DNA of 64,000 bases, from contig DDRS01000027.1 in NCBI GenBank assembly GCA_002343685.1, positions 116,615-180,614 of the forward strand. Reading direction: 5' to 3'. The stretch comes from Thiobacillus denitrificans. GTDB taxonomy: Bacteria > Pseudomonadota > Gammaproteobacteria > Burkholderiales > Thiobacillaceae. Positions 9,114-17,916 of the stretch are shown piece by piece. The notes under the pieces were generated by a model. That model was not told the origin of the DNA, made no database searches, and saw only the letters and a list, made by a program, of their open reading frames with translations. Positions within the stretch are counted from its first letter, which is position 1; each line of letters begins with the position of its first letter. Made by a program: the position numbers and the translations under genes.

Positions 9114-9208
9114 CCGGCTTCCCCGTGATTCCGACAGCTCATTTGTTTATAGGTGATGGCATACGGGAACCGGAGGATCGCATGCGCGATCGCTGAACGG
9201 CATCGCCG

Positions 9209-10093
9209 TCAGGATTCGGCGATGACGTATCGGTTGCGGCCGTTGCTTTTTCCTTCGTAGAGCGCCTGATCGGCCCGCTCGATGACGTTCGCCAGGTCTT
9301 CTCGCTCGCCGGCCTGCGCGAGCCCGAGGGTCACGGTCAGCCGCAGGACTTCATTGTTGTCGATCGGCACCGGGGTGGTGCCCACGATTGCAAGGACACG
9401 GCGCGCCGACTGCCTGGCCTCGGTGGCCGATTTGCATTTCAGAAGCCAGAGAAACTCTTCACCGCCGTAGCGATAAAGCGGCTCGTCGTCGCGCAGGCTG
9501 CGTTTCAGCGTGTCGGCCAGATGGCGCAAGACCCGGTCGCCCACGGGATGGCCATAGGTGTCGTTGATCGGCTTGAAATGATCCACGTCGATGATGACCA
9601 CGTACAGCAGGGTGCGATTGCGCCGGGCTTCCTTCTGGTACAGGGCGAAATCGTGCTCGATGCCGTAACGTAGCGGCAGTTGGGTGAGCGGGTCGCGGCG
9701 CACCGCCGTCGAAAGGATCAGCGTCTTGAAGCGGGCCAGCAGACCGAGCAGTTCGGATTGCGATTGCTCGAAGGCTTCCAGATCGGCCTCGCGCCCCGGC
9801 CGGCCGGTCAGGATCTCGCGGCAGATCGAGCGGATGGCGTCGTGCATGGTCTGGTGCACTACTTCCACGCGGCCGGCGGATTGGGCATCCAGTATCTCGA
9901 AATGGCTCCGGTTCGCCATGAACCAGCCACCGAAATGGCACAGGGTGTGGGCCTGGAGGTCGAGCACATCCTCGCCGGGCGTCGAGCGCAGGACGGCGCA
10001 ACGCAAAATGCGGCGTGTCCAGCTCATGTGCGCCTCGACGGCAGCGTCGAGTTCCACTATGAAGCGGTCGGTATCTGCAGGCAGCTCAGGCAT
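9209..10093 (-). CDS. CZB-GGDEF diguanylate cyclase (DgcZ-like)
   Basis: A 294-residue cytoplasmic diguanylate cyclase. The first about 120 residues look like a chemoreceptor zinc-binding (CZB) domain: His22, Cys52 within LCHFGGWF, and His80/His84 are candidate zinc ligands. The C-terminal GGDEF domain has IDVDHFKPINDTYGH and the active-site loop GGEEF (210-214). The inhibitory I-site position reads RDDE instead of RxxD, so product inhibition may be weak. The ATG at 10093 has a GGAGGGAA ribosome site 7-8 bp upstream; a GTG nine codons earlier is possible. The architecture equals E. coli DgcZ, whose zinc binding represses c-di-GMP synthesis. Confidence 0.92.
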   Translation of the reverse strand: MPELPADTDRFIVELDAAVEAHMSWTRRILRCAVLRSTPGEDVLDLQAHTLCHFGGWFMANRSHFEILDAQSAGRVEVVHQTMHDAIRSICREILTGRPGREADLEAFEQSQSELLGLLARFKTLILSTAVRRDPLTQLPLRYGIEHDFALYQKEARRNRTLLYVVIIDVDHFKPINDTYGHPVGDRVLRHLADTLKRSLRDDEPLYRYGGEEFLWLLKCKSATEARQSARRVLAIVGTTPVPIDNNEVLRLTVTLGLAQAGEREDLANVIERADQALYEGKSNGRNRYVIAES

Positions 10094-10176
10094 GGCGACG
10101 TTCCCTCCCTGGCGTTGCACGGGCAGTTGTTCTCAATCCAGAAGCTCCGTTATTGCGTACGGACTGCGCATCCGCC

Positions 10177-11049
10177 TTAAATTTCGCGCACGACGCGGAA
10201 ACCCAGATTGAGGTCCAATTCATTCTCCAGCCGGCGGCGGCGTGCGGCAGCCCGGCAGTCCTCGGGGCCATCGAACCAGGAGCCGCCCTTGGTGACCAGG
10301 GCTTGTGGCTTGCCGGACAGGGGACGCTCGGGGAGGCTGGCATGATCGCGGGTCCAGGGACTGGCGGTGAATTCCCATACATTGCCCGCCATGTCGTGCA
10401 GGCCCCAGCGGTTGGGGCGCAGCTTGCCGGCCTCCATCGCGCCGCAACGGACAAAGCAGCGCGACAGCAGGCGCGGCCGCTTGGGGCGTGCGGCGTCATA
10501 ACCCTGGCTCGCGTTATAGAGCGCATCCGCCGGCGTGATGCGGTCACCCTGCGGATAGGCGCTCGACGCGCCGGCGCGATAGGCGTACTCCCATTCCTGT
10601 TCGGTCGGCAGACGGTAGTGCTGGCCGGTCTGTCGGCTCAACCAGGCGCAGTAATCGCGTGCCTCGGTCTGTCGCACGTTGATGACCGGCTTGCGGCCGG
10701 ACAGCCAGACCAGTTCCGCACGCCGCCGCCAGCCGGTGGCGCGGCCATAGGCCTCGAATTCTTCCGTCGTGACGGGCAGCACGCCAATGGCGAAGCCGCG
10801 CTCGATCAGGGCGGCACGGCGCGGGCGATCCTGCGCCGGTGCCGCTTCCCGTGGCGCGGCGCCGTATTCGAATGCGCCTGCCGGAATGACCGTCAGCATG
10901 GGCCCCAGGGTGCCGTCGGCCAGGGGATCCCGGAAGTGGGTGTCGGACAGGCCGAGCGCGTGCGCGGCATTCACTTGCAGCGCGATCAGCTCGCCTTCGT
11001 GCAGGGCAAACGTATCGGGTAGGGAGGGGGCTGTACGTTCGGGATTCAT
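10177..11049 (-). CDS. Formylglycine-generating-enzyme (SUMF1) domain protein
   Basis: A 290-residue protein with one FGE-sulfatase domain from about residue 45 to the end. Signature segments are LPTEQEWEYAYRAG, RWGLHDMAGNVWEFTAS and the C-terminal GGSW...LNLGFRVVREI. Family members either oxidise cysteine to formylglycine or serve other oxidative or binding roles. The paired active-site cysteines of true FGE are not evident near the C-terminus (DCRAAARRRR contains one Cys), and no sulfatase gene is nearby, so sulfatase activation is not supported. No signal peptide is seen. Confidence 0.85.
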   Translation of the reverse strand: MNPERTAPSLPDTFALHEGELIALQVNAAHALGLSDTHFRDPLADGTLGPMLTVIPAGAFEYGAAPREAAPAQDRPRRAALIERGFAIGVLPVTTEEFEAYGRATGWRRRAELVWLSGRKPVINVRQTEARDYCAWLSRQTGQHYRLPTEQEWEYAYRAGASSAYPQGDRITPADALYNASQGYDAARPKRPRLLSRCFVRCGAMEAGKLRPNRWGLHDMAGNVWEFTASPWTRDHASLPERPLSGKPQALVTKGGSWFDGPEDCRAAARRRRLENELDLNLGFRVVREI

Positions 11050-11251
11050 TGTGGCTGGAAGATGCAGGAAACCTGATTATTATGCCACTTCCACATTGAC
11101 GGGACGGCAGGGGCCGTACGCGATCCGGCGGTTCGGGCGCCCTATGGGCATGAATGAGGGCAAAATCGTGGAAAGACACTAAAATGTCATTCATTCGGAC
11201 AACAATGGGCACACTGGGGACACCAAACAATCCAGTGCCTCACCCTACAAC

Positions 11252-12082
11252 ATGCTTTACATCGACCTCTTCAAATCTCTCGAACGTGCCCGCTGGAACA
11301 TGGAAACCGACATTCCGTGGGACAGTTTCGATGCCGCCAAGCTGACAGACGAGCAGGCATTGACCATCAAGATGAATGCCATTACCGAGTGGGCGGCGCT
11401 GCCGGCCACCGAGATGTTCCTGCGCGATTTCGTGCACGACAGCGATTTTTCCGCCTTCATGTCGATCTGGTTTTATGAGGAGCAGAAACACGCGCTGGTG
11501 CTGATGGAGTACCTGCGTCGCTTCAAGCCCGATTTTGCGCCCACCGAGGAGGAGCTGCACGCCATCCGCTTCCCCTTCGACCCGGCACCGCCGATGGAAA
11601 CCCTGATGCTGCACTTCTGCGGCGAAGTCCGTCTCACGCAGTGGTACAAGCGCGCCTCGGAATGGCATACCGAGCCGGTCATCAAGCACATCTACGAAAC
11701 CATCTCGCGCGATGAAGGCCGCCACGGCGGCGCCTATCTCCAATACATGAAGCGCGCGCTGAAGGAGGGCGGCCAGAGCGTTGCCGCAGCCTTCGCCAAG
11801 ATCGGTTTCCTGATGGCGTCCAGCAAGCGTTCCGACAAGGCGCTGCACCCCACCAACCTGCATGTCAACGAAACCCTGTTCCCCAAGGACACCATCCAGT
11901 CACGCCTGCCCAATCCGGAATGGCTGGAGCACTGGCTCGACGAGCAGATCCATTTCGACGATGCCTGGGAAAGCAAGGTTGTCGGCGGCATTCTCCGCAA
12001 CCTGTCGAGTCTGCTGGGCCAGACATTCGAGAACGTGCGCGACCTGAACAAATATCGGAAGCAGGCGCTGGCGGCAGTTTGA
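11252..12082 (+). CDS. Ferritin-like diiron protein (acyl-ACP desaturase-like)
   Basis: A 276-residue all-helical protein with two diiron half-motifs: Glu77-x-x-His80 (WFYEEQKH) and Glu155-x-x-His158 (SRDEGRH). Additional acidic ligands are plausible at Glu46 and Glu125. This is the four-helix-bundle ligand set of the ferritin-like/fatty-acid desaturase type 2 superfamily, which activates O2. The overall length and RLTQWYKRASEWHTEP segment suggest the desaturase side rather than iron storage. No electron-transfer partner is adjacent. It appears monocistronic, between two minus-strand genes. Confidence 0.82.
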   Translation: MLYIDLFKSLERARWNMETDIPWDSFDAAKLTDEQALTIKMNAITEWAALPATEMFLRDFVHDSDFSAFMSIWFYEEQKHALVLMEYLRRFKPDFAPTEEELHAIRFPFDPAPPMETLMLHFCGEVRLTQWYKRASEWHTEPVIKHIYETISRDEGRHGGAYLQYMKRALKEGGQSVAAAFAKIGFLMASSKRSDKALHPTNLHVNETLFPKDTIQSRLPNPEWLEHWLDEQIHFDDAWESKVVGGILRNLSSLLGQTFENVRDLNKYRKQALAAV

Positions 12083-12100
12083 GCGCTACGCGTTCCGTGC

Positions 12101-12763
12101 CTAGTCGCGCCGGGAGAGTTCAGCCGCGCTTCCTCGCAACGGGCGATGGAGATCCTGCCTGACATGGGGCTGCGCATGGCCCGACAATGCCAGCGCAATG
12201 CCGACCTCCCACTTGTGGGTGGGGAAATAGCCGGGCCAGGAAGGGATGAAGACCAGCAGCAGGAAGGCCCCCGCCAGAGCGGCCACGCCCTGGACGGCAC
12301 GCCGGTGCCGCATCACCTTGTAGGCGGTCAGGCTGATCGCCAGCCCGAGGAGCCAGCCTGCCATCACTTCACTCGGGCTGTGCGCCTCCAATGCCAGCCT
12401 TGATACCCCTACCGCGGCACCGATCGCGAGGCCCAGGGATACGCCGGAAAGACTGAAGCGCTGCCCCGGCTCTGCCAGCAGTCGGCCCATCCAGACGGGA
12501 AGAATGGACGTGGCCAGCATGGTGTGGCCGCTGACGCCGGTAAAGTCCAGCGACGCGCTTCCCCATCCCCAGCCGATGAAAGCGATCTTGCTGGCGAGCA
12601 CGATCGCCCCGCCTGTCGACATTGCCAGCATCCAGGCCAGGAGGTCGGACTTCTGTCCAGCGAGCCACAGCTCGGTCGCGATGACCAGGAACAACGGAAG
12701 CATGATGCCGGCCGCGCCCAGATGGGTGATCACGATCCAGAAATCAGCGGCATGAAAAGACAT
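12101..12763 (-). CDS. PAP2-family membrane phosphatase
   Basis: About 220 residues with roughly six membrane helices. Two of the three PAP2 signature blocks are visible: SGHTMLATS and SRLALEAHSPSEVMAGWLLG. The first block (KxxxxxxRP) is degenerate: SKIAFIGWGWGSA has the lysine but no RP. Family members dephosphorylate lipid phosphates such as undecaprenyl pyrophosphate or phosphatidate. The start at 12763 (MSFHAADFWIV) fits the family; the in-frame extension upstream adds 16 unrelated residues. Catalytic competence is uncertain because of the first motif. Confidence 0.82.
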   Translation of the reverse strand: MSFHAADFWIVITHLGAAGIMLPLFLVIATELWLAGQKSDLLAWMLAMSTGGAIVLASKIAFIGWGWGSASLDFTGVSGHTMLATSILPVWMGRLLAEPGQRFSLSGVSLGLAIGAAVGVSRLALEAHSPSEVMAGWLLGLAISLTAYKVMRHRRAVQGVAALAGAFLLLVFIPSWPGYFPTHKWEVGIALALSGHAQPHVRQDLHRPLRGSAAELSRRD

Positions 12764-12881
12764 CGGTTTGTCGGGAACAGGCAGAAAAGACGGCAACACG
12801 CAGCCTACCATCCGCAGATGAAAAATCGCTCCGGCGCTCGAAAGATTGCCGGAATACGAGTCCCGACATCAAGGATGGCAC

Positions 12882-14384
12882 CTACGCCCAATGCGAGCCG
12901 TATAGCCGCAAGCTGGCCTTGAAGCCCTTCTCGTTCTCCAGCGGGATCGCGACGTAGGGCTGGCCCTGTTCGTCGGTTTTTCCGCTTGCCAGGGTCGTCT
13001 TCGCACTCGACCATCCGCTGTCGGCCAGGACGAAGCCGACCTGCCAGGATTCGGCCGGGCCCGCCGGCGGAATGGCGCTGATCACGACGGTGTCGCGGAA
13101 CAGGTATTCGCCCGGCACGTAGTGGTCGTCGCGCGAAGCATCCTCGCCGGTATAGGTGATCATCGATACGGCGAGCTGGATCGTGAACATCATTTCCCGG
13201 CTGTCGGACGGCCGCTTCGACAGGTCGAGGAAGGTGGAGAAGAGATGCGGATGGCGTGCATCCGCCTTCAGCGTGCCGTCGTCCTCGAAGAGTTCGGCAC
13301 GCGAACGCATCATGGCGCTGTTGTTGGCCACCGTGCGGCGGGTGAGATCGAAGTCGAGCGCCCCTCGGGTGGCGACCGCCACCTCGAAGTAGTAGCCGAC
13401 CTTCGTCCCCAGCAGCTTCTGCAGTCTGGCCACGGGCGGAAGCGGCAGGTTTTCGATTTCCAGCACGCCATTGACGCTGACGTCGCCGAACAGGAAGCGG
13501 GTGAGGTTCTGGAAGCCTTCCTCCGAGTTCACGATGCCGTACGGGCCGCTGTGGCTGCGGTGGACGTGGGCACGCGGCGCATCCGAAACATAGGCATTCT
13601 CGATGCGCACCAGCCCATCGCTCAGTTCGCCGGCAAGCAGCCGGGAGGCGCCGCGCGCCACGTCGTAGTCCTTGCTGTTCGTGCCGACCAGGCAGAAGAA
13701 CCGGCTCGGGTCGAATTTTCCGTCGAGCGAATTGACCCCGACGTTCTTGTCCTTGATGTCGAGATACTTTCTCATCTCGTCGTGGTTGAAGTTGTTCAGG
13801 TCCCACAGACCGAGGAAACCCGGAACATTCATTCCGGCCATCTCGATGCCGTTGTGGGGCGTGGCGAACGTGAACACCTTGTCGACAAGCTTGCGCGCCG
13901 CGACGCTGCCGGCCGCGCCGTTCTGGAGGAAGCAGCGGCAGACCAGGCCGCCCATCGAATGCGCCACCAGATACACCCTGAAGTCCTCGGGCTTCATGCG
14001 GCCGTCGAGGCAGACCTGGTCGCGCACGCGCAGGATCAGATCGCTCAGTCCTTTCGCGGCATCGACGATCGTGGGCACCTTGCCGGACCCGAAATCCGGA
14101 TCGGCCGCATCGTAGTAGCGATGGATGATGATGCTCTGCGGCGGGATCGGTCCGGACTCGACCTGCAGGCCGTCCCGGTAGATGTCGCTGTAGCCTTCTT
14201 TCAACAGTCGCACGATGGGCGACTCGAAGAAGACCTTGCGCACTGCACCGTCCCAGGCCTGGCGCGCCTTGGTCGAACCGAGTTCGAGGCCCATGTACGG
14301 CGTCGAAGTGGTTTCGGTGATTTCCGACTTCGTCATCGCGTAGCCGCGGACGTAGATGATGGGGTAACGCGGGGTATCGGCCAT
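12882..14384 (-). CDS. Alpha/beta-hydrolase, lipase-like
   Basis: A 500-residue protein with an N-terminal alpha/beta-hydrolase fold (MADTPRYPIIYVRGYAMT) and the nucleophile elbow HSMGG, Ser143. The FATPHNGIEMAGM segment is typical of triacylglycerol-lipase/PGAP1-like enzymes. Residues after about 310 form a separate beta-rich region of unknown function. No signal peptide is visible, so an intracellular or self-translocated esterase is possible. The ATG at 14384 is preceded by AGGAGTGG. The gene lies about 40 bp downstream of the K+ channel gene on the same strand. Confidence 0.85.
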   Translation of the reverse strand: MADTPRYPIIYVRGYAMTKSEITETTSTPYMGLELGSTKARQAWDGAVRKVFFESPIVRLLKEGYSDIYRDGLQVESGPIPPQSIIIHRYYDAADPDFGSGKVPTIVDAAKGLSDLILRVRDQVCLDGRMKPEDFRVYLVAHSMGGLVCRCFLQNGAAGSVAARKLVDKVFTFATPHNGIEMAGMNVPGFLGLWDLNNFNHDEMRKYLDIKDKNVGVNSLDGKFDPSRFFCLVGTNSKDYDVARGASRLLAGELSDGLVRIENAYVSDAPRAHVHRSHSGPYGIVNSEEGFQNLTRFLFGDVSVNGVLEIENLPLPPVARLQKLLGTKVGYYFEVAVATRGALDFDLTRRTVANNSAMMRSRAELFEDDGTLKADARHPHLFSTFLDLSKRPSDSREMMFTIQLAVSMITYTGEDASRDDHYVPGEYLFRDTVVISAIPPAGPAESWQVGFVLADSGWSSAKTTLASGKTDEQGQPYVAIPLENEKGFKASLRLYGSHWA

Positions 14385-14425
14385 GCCGTCCACTCCTATC
14401 CGAATGCGATTGATATCGAAGGTTT

Positions 14426-16132
14426 CTAGGCTGCCCTGGCGGTACGTTGCCGATTCAGCCAGCGCCAGATCGTGCCGCCCGGGGCATCCTGGCCGGTCAG
14501 CAGATAGCCCAGCACCCCGAAGTTGTACAGGCAGAGGCTCTGCAGATGGCGGGCCTGGCGTTCGCCGCAGAACAGCAGGCGATCGCCCGACTGCAGCAGG
14601 ACATCCGGTTCCGGCATCAGGATCTCTGTGTCGCCCCGTTTCAACAGCAGGGGAATGCAGGCCAGCGTTTCGTCCCGGCCGGCCGGGTTGCGCAGCAGTG
14701 CCTGCAGCGGGACGGACGTGCCGTCCCGCATGGCTTCCCAGACCGCCTCGGTCTGGCTGCGCGATACCTCCAGGTCCCACACGTCGGGCATGGTGTTTTC
14801 CAGGACGGCGGCGATGCGGCTGATCAGCACGTCGACCCAGGCGTCGTCACGCGACCGGGCCAGGCTGAAGAAGCGGGAGAGCAGGGGCGTGATGAGCAGG
14901 GACAGGAATTCGTGGGCGACGATACGGAAGGGCTGCATCGTGACATTGGCCCGGAAATGCTGGAACAGCGGTTCGTTGGCATGGCGATTCTGGCGCAGCA
15001 CGGTGAACAGCCCGGGATTGAGTTCGCGCGCCGTCATGACGATGGACAGGTTGTTGATGTCGTCGTCGGTACCGGCGACGATGCCCACGGCGTCCTCGAT
15101 GCCGGCTTCCAGCAGGGTATGCGCCTCGGTTCCGGTGCCGACGATGCAGTCGTCGCAGCCGGTCTTGAGCGGGGTGGCCTCCACCACCACCGGTTCGATG
15201 CCCACCCGCTTCAGGTGATGGGTGATGGCCTTGCCGAAACGGCCATAACCGCAGATCACCCACTTGCCCCGCGGCGGCTCCAGCGGTTCGGTGAGGCTCT
15301 CGCCGGGGACCCCGGTAAGCCATTCATACAGCAGGTGATGGCCCGGCGAATCGACCGCCATGGCGATGTGCTCTCCGAACGTCTCGAAGGCTAGGACCAT
15401 TTCGTCCGTACCGAACGAGGCCATGTTGGCCGCGGTTTCGAGCGAGTCGGTCCGGCACAGGACGGGCAGCTGCGGCCGCAGCAGCTTGACCGTCACCGCC
15501 ACGCTCAGATTGGCGCGGTCGTCGTTGGTGAGCGCGATCACGCCGGCGCAATGCGGATGGTTGAGTCCGGCGACGAGCAGGTTCTCCGGCAGGCTGGCGT
15601 CGGCGCACAGGGCCGGAATGTCCAGGTGGTACTGTCCCAGTTCCAAGGCGCCGATCCGGTCCGGATCGATATCCAGCACCACGGCCTGCTGGTTGCGGCT
15701 GTCCAGCGCATGCATGAGCAGCGAACCCGTCTCGCCGCAACCGGCGATCAGATAGAACGGCTGGCGCAGGCGCTTGATCCTGGCGGCGAACCGGTTGCCC
15801 CTGGCCGCGCGCAGCAGGGCCGGATCCTGCAGCAGGTTCAGGATGAAGCCGATGCTGTAGAGCCAGGCGATGACCGTCAGATAGATGACGACGATCGTCC
15901 AGGCCCGCTGGGCATCGCTGAAGGTCCCCGGTACTTCGCCGAAGCCGATGGTGGTGGCGGTATAGCTGACCACATAGAAGGCATGGAAAAAATCCATCGG
16001 CGGCGCAGGCCGGCCGGCGGCGTCGACGCCGGGAATCAGGGTCATGCCCAGCAGCGAAATCGCGTAGCTGAGGATCAGGAAGATCAGCGGCGCGCGCATG
16101 CGCCGCAGGATCAGGAACAGCGTGTTGTGCAT
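14426..16132 (-). CDS. Potassium channel protein with two RCK/TrkA-N domains
   Basis: A 568-residue channel subunit. Two membrane helices (about 13-33 and 77-100) flank a pore loop with selectivity filter TIGFGE (61-66), a GFG variant of GYG. Two Rossmann RCK domains follow: GCGETG at 131-136 and GYGRFG at 295-300, plus a C-terminal TrkA-C-like region (LLLKRGDTEILMPEPDVLLQSGDRLLF). RCK domains gate such channels through nucleotide or cation binding. The gene starts 1 bp after the stop of the small membrane protein upstream, suggesting co-expression. Confidence 0.92.
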   Translation of the reverse strand: MHNTLFLILRRMRAPLIFLILSYAISLLGMTLIPGVDAAGRPAPPMDFFHAFYVVSYTATTIGFGEVPGTFSDAQRAWTIVVIYLTVIAWLYSIGFILNLLQDPALLRAARGNRFAARIKRLRQPFYLIAGCGETGSLLMHALDSRNQQAVVLDIDPDRIGALELGQYHLDIPALCADASLPENLLVAGLNHPHCAGVIALTNDDRANLSVAVTVKLLRPQLPVLCRTDSLETAANMASFGTDEMVLAFETFGEHIAMAVDSPGHHLLYEWLTGVPGESLTEPLEPPRGKWVICGYGRFGKAITHHLKRVGIEPVVVEATPLKTGCDDCIVGTGTEAHTLLEAGIEDAVGIVAGTDDDINNLSIVMTARELNPGLFTVLRQNRHANEPLFQHFRANVTMQPFRIVAHEFLSLLITPLLSRFFSLARSRDDAWVDVLISRIAAVLENTMPDVWDLEVSRSQTEAVWEAMRDGTSVPLQALLRNPAGRDETLACIPLLLKRGDTEILMPEPDVLLQSGDRLLFCGERQARHLQSLCLYNFGVLGYLLTGQDAPGGTIWRWLNRQRTARAA

Positions 16133-16133
16133 C

Positions 16134-16517
16134 TCAGCGCCGGAACATCACGGTTTCCACCAGCAGCATGGTCACCGACAGGACATTGGCGGCCAGGGCG
16201 CCGGCGGACATCGACACGATGCTGGCCGTGGCATCCGGCGTAAGCCCCGTGCCGTCGAAATACACGGCCGACGCCCAGATCCAGGCGGCCGCCAGCAAGC
16301 CCAGGTCCGCCACCAGGCTGCTGGCGAGGTGGATGGCCCCGATCTGGGTGCGTTCGCCGAACTTCAATACGGTCGCGACGAGATTGACGATGATGGCGAA
16401 AAACAGCTCATACACATGGTGATGCGCCGGATTGTCGATATCGCCGAACACGAAGCCGAAGTTCAGCGTCATCGCCAGGATGATGAAAAAACCGAATACG
16501 ACCTTCTCAAGGTTCAT
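16134..16517 (-). CDS. Small four-helix membrane protein (DUF6394-like)
   Basis: A 127-residue protein with about four hydrophobic helices (VVFGFFIILAMTLNFGFVFG; ELFFAIIVNLVATVLKF; VADLGLLAAAWIWASAV; SMSAGALAANVLSVTMLLV) and a His-rich connecting segment AHHHVYE. It resembles the uncharacterised DUF6394 group, recalled by pattern rather than searched. It ends 1 bp before the K+ channel start and is likely co-translated with it, so an accessory role in the channel is a reasonable guess only. Confidence 0.75.
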   Translation of the reverse strand: MNLEKVVFGFFIILAMTLNFGFVFGDIDNPAHHHVYELFFAIIVNLVATVLKFGERTQIGAIHLASSLVADLGLLAAAWIWASAVYFDGTGLTPDATASIVSMSAGALAANVLSVTMLLVETVMFRR

Positions 16518-16598
16518 GATGTGTCGAAAGAGTGGGGATGAGGACGATTATAGAGCGCCTCGCGCAAGGGGCCGTCCGGGGCGGGCCGTCCGTTCCCG

Positions 16599-17396
16599 TC
16601 AGCGCTCGGCTTCGCCCAGGCGGAAGCCGGGATTCCAGTCGAACGTATCGACCGCCTTGTCGCTGGACACCGCGCCATCGGCTTCAGCGATGTTGTATAC
16701 CCCGGACTCTCCACGCGTCGCCGCCCGCCGCGCCGCATCGGCGGCGGCATCGACGTGCAATGGTCCATCGCCGGGTGGCCGGTCGAACCCCGTCCCGGGC
16801 CCATAGAGTTTTCCGTAGCGCAGCACGATGCCTTCGAATGGCGCAGTCAACACCTGCCGTTCCAGACTGGCCACGGCGCGTGCGGACAAGCCGATATCGG
16901 GATCATCCAGATTCAGCGGCGCATCTTCGCGGTATGGCTTCGGACCGGGCGCATAGGCAAAAGCAATGCTCTGGGCCACCATGCGTTTCACGCCCGCCGC
17001 AATCGCCGCGGCGACCAGGTTGCGCGTGCCGATCTCGCGGATGCGTGCATTGCGGATTCGTGCCTCGGCCATCTTCTCGGGGGCCAGCGCAGGCGGAAGA
17101 TCGGTCAGCTGGTGGATGACGATATCCGGCTGCGCCTTCCGGACAACGCCAAGCAGCGACGGCGCATCGAACACGTCCACGATCACCGGCTCGACACCTA
17201 GGTCGAGCAGCATCGAAGCCTTGTCCGTCGAGCGGGTCGTCCCGGCCACAGACCAGCCATCGCCAACCAGCATGCGGCAGAGGCGGCGGCCGATCGCCCC
17301 GCTCGCGCCGGCAACGAGAATTCTTGTCTTTGGCGTGCTGGACAGGGTCTGGCGTACGGAAGCGTTGTCCCGTTGCCGTATCGCGACATCAGCCAT
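16599..17396 (-). CDS. NAD-dependent epimerase/dehydratase-family protein
   Basis: A 265-residue extended short-chain dehydrogenase. The nucleotide-binding motif GASGAIGRRLCRML is at about 28-41. The later VAQSIAFAYAP and LRYGKLYGPG segments match atypical SDRs that act on nucleotide sugars or related compounds. The canonical YxxxK pair is not obvious, so the activity is uncertain. Its start overlaps the end of the upstream phosphatase-like gene by 8 bp. Confidence 0.8.
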   Translation of the reverse strand: MADVAIRQRDNASVRQTLSSTPKTRILVAGASGAIGRRLCRMLVGDGWSVAGTTRSTDKASMLLDLGVEPVIVDVFDAPSLLGVVRKAQPDIVIHQLTDLPPALAPEKMAEARIRNARIREIGTRNLVAAAIAAGVKRMVAQSIAFAYAPGPKPYREDAPLNLDDPDIGLSARAVASLERQVLTAPFEGIVLRYGKLYGPGTGFDRPPGDGPLHVDAAADAARRAATRGESGVYNIAEADGAVSSDKAVDTFDWNPGFRLGEAER

Positions 17397-17853
17397 GTGA
17401 TCTCTCCAAGGCGGCAGAGATGAACGAAGACCACGTTTCGTCGGGTTGCCAAATATCGTTCATGAGGGCGAATGCCCGCTCGTGCGTCCAGCCTTGCCTG
17501 ATGACGCGATACAGCCCCAGGAAAGCGGAGACCCGCATGTTGGCCGCGCAGTGGACCCAGATCGTCTCACCTTCGTTCCTGGCCATGACCTCGAAGAATG
17601 CGAGGAGATCGACGTGGGTGGGTGCCGAGAACTGGACAGGAATATGCACATAGCGCATGCCAAGCGATCGAACAACACCCGCCTCGTCAGGCAGGGAGTA
17701 ACGCGGATCGTCATGCAGCGCCAGATTGACGACAAGAGTAAACCCAGCCTCCGCGATCTCGCGCAACTGGTCTACAGAGGGTTGTCCGGAGGTGCTCAGC
17801 CGAGCATCGACAGCGCGGTAGTTGCGGATACGGCTGAAAATGGAATTGTCCAT
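17389..17853 (-). CDS. Dual-specificity/tyrosine phosphatase-like protein with shortened P-loop
   Basis: A 154-residue protein with the fold order of DUF442/DSP-type phosphatases: an N-terminal STSGQPSVDQLREIAEAGF, a central ARNEGETIWVHCAANMRVSAF and a C-terminal helix. The active-site loop HCAANMR has four residues between Cys and Arg instead of the canonical five (HCxxGxxR), and Asn replaces the usual Gly. This may be a recognised subgroup, but activity should not be assumed. It is followed by the SDR gene with an 8-bp overlap. Confidence 0.75.
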   Translation of the reverse strand: MDNSIFSRIRNYRAVDARLSTSGQPSVDQLREIAEAGFTLVVNLALHDDPRYSLPDEAGVVRSLGMRYVHIPVQFSAPTHVDLLAFFEVMARNEGETIWVHCAANMRVSAFLGLYRVIRQGWTHERAFALMNDIWQPDETWSSFISAALERSHG

Positions 17854-17869
17854 GTCAGGGTGGGGGTGG

Positions 17870-17916
17870 CTGAAGGGACGTGTTTTAGTCGGTCACGCTT
17901 GAATGAATCGTTAAAC
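17870..17916 (-). other. Partial attC-like site (left end of cassette array)
   Basis: On the minus strand the DHFR-like gene ends inside GTTTAAC, followed by GATTCATTCAAGCG. This closely matches the R''-L'' half of classical class-1-integron attC sites (TAACAATTCATTCAAGC). No convincing L'-R' half follows before the next gene at 17853, so the site looks truncated at the junction with the chromosome. Confidence 0.55.

Noticed and set aside
7530..9128. 532-codon plus-strand frame antisense to cbpM-cbpA
   Set aside because: The opposite strand carries unmistakable J-domain and CbpM sequences; this frame is their shadow.
10177..12082. Possible functional pair of the FGE-like protein and the ferritin-like diiron protein
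   Set aside because: They are divergent, with a 200-bp spacer and no shared pathway evidence; adjacency alone is not enough.
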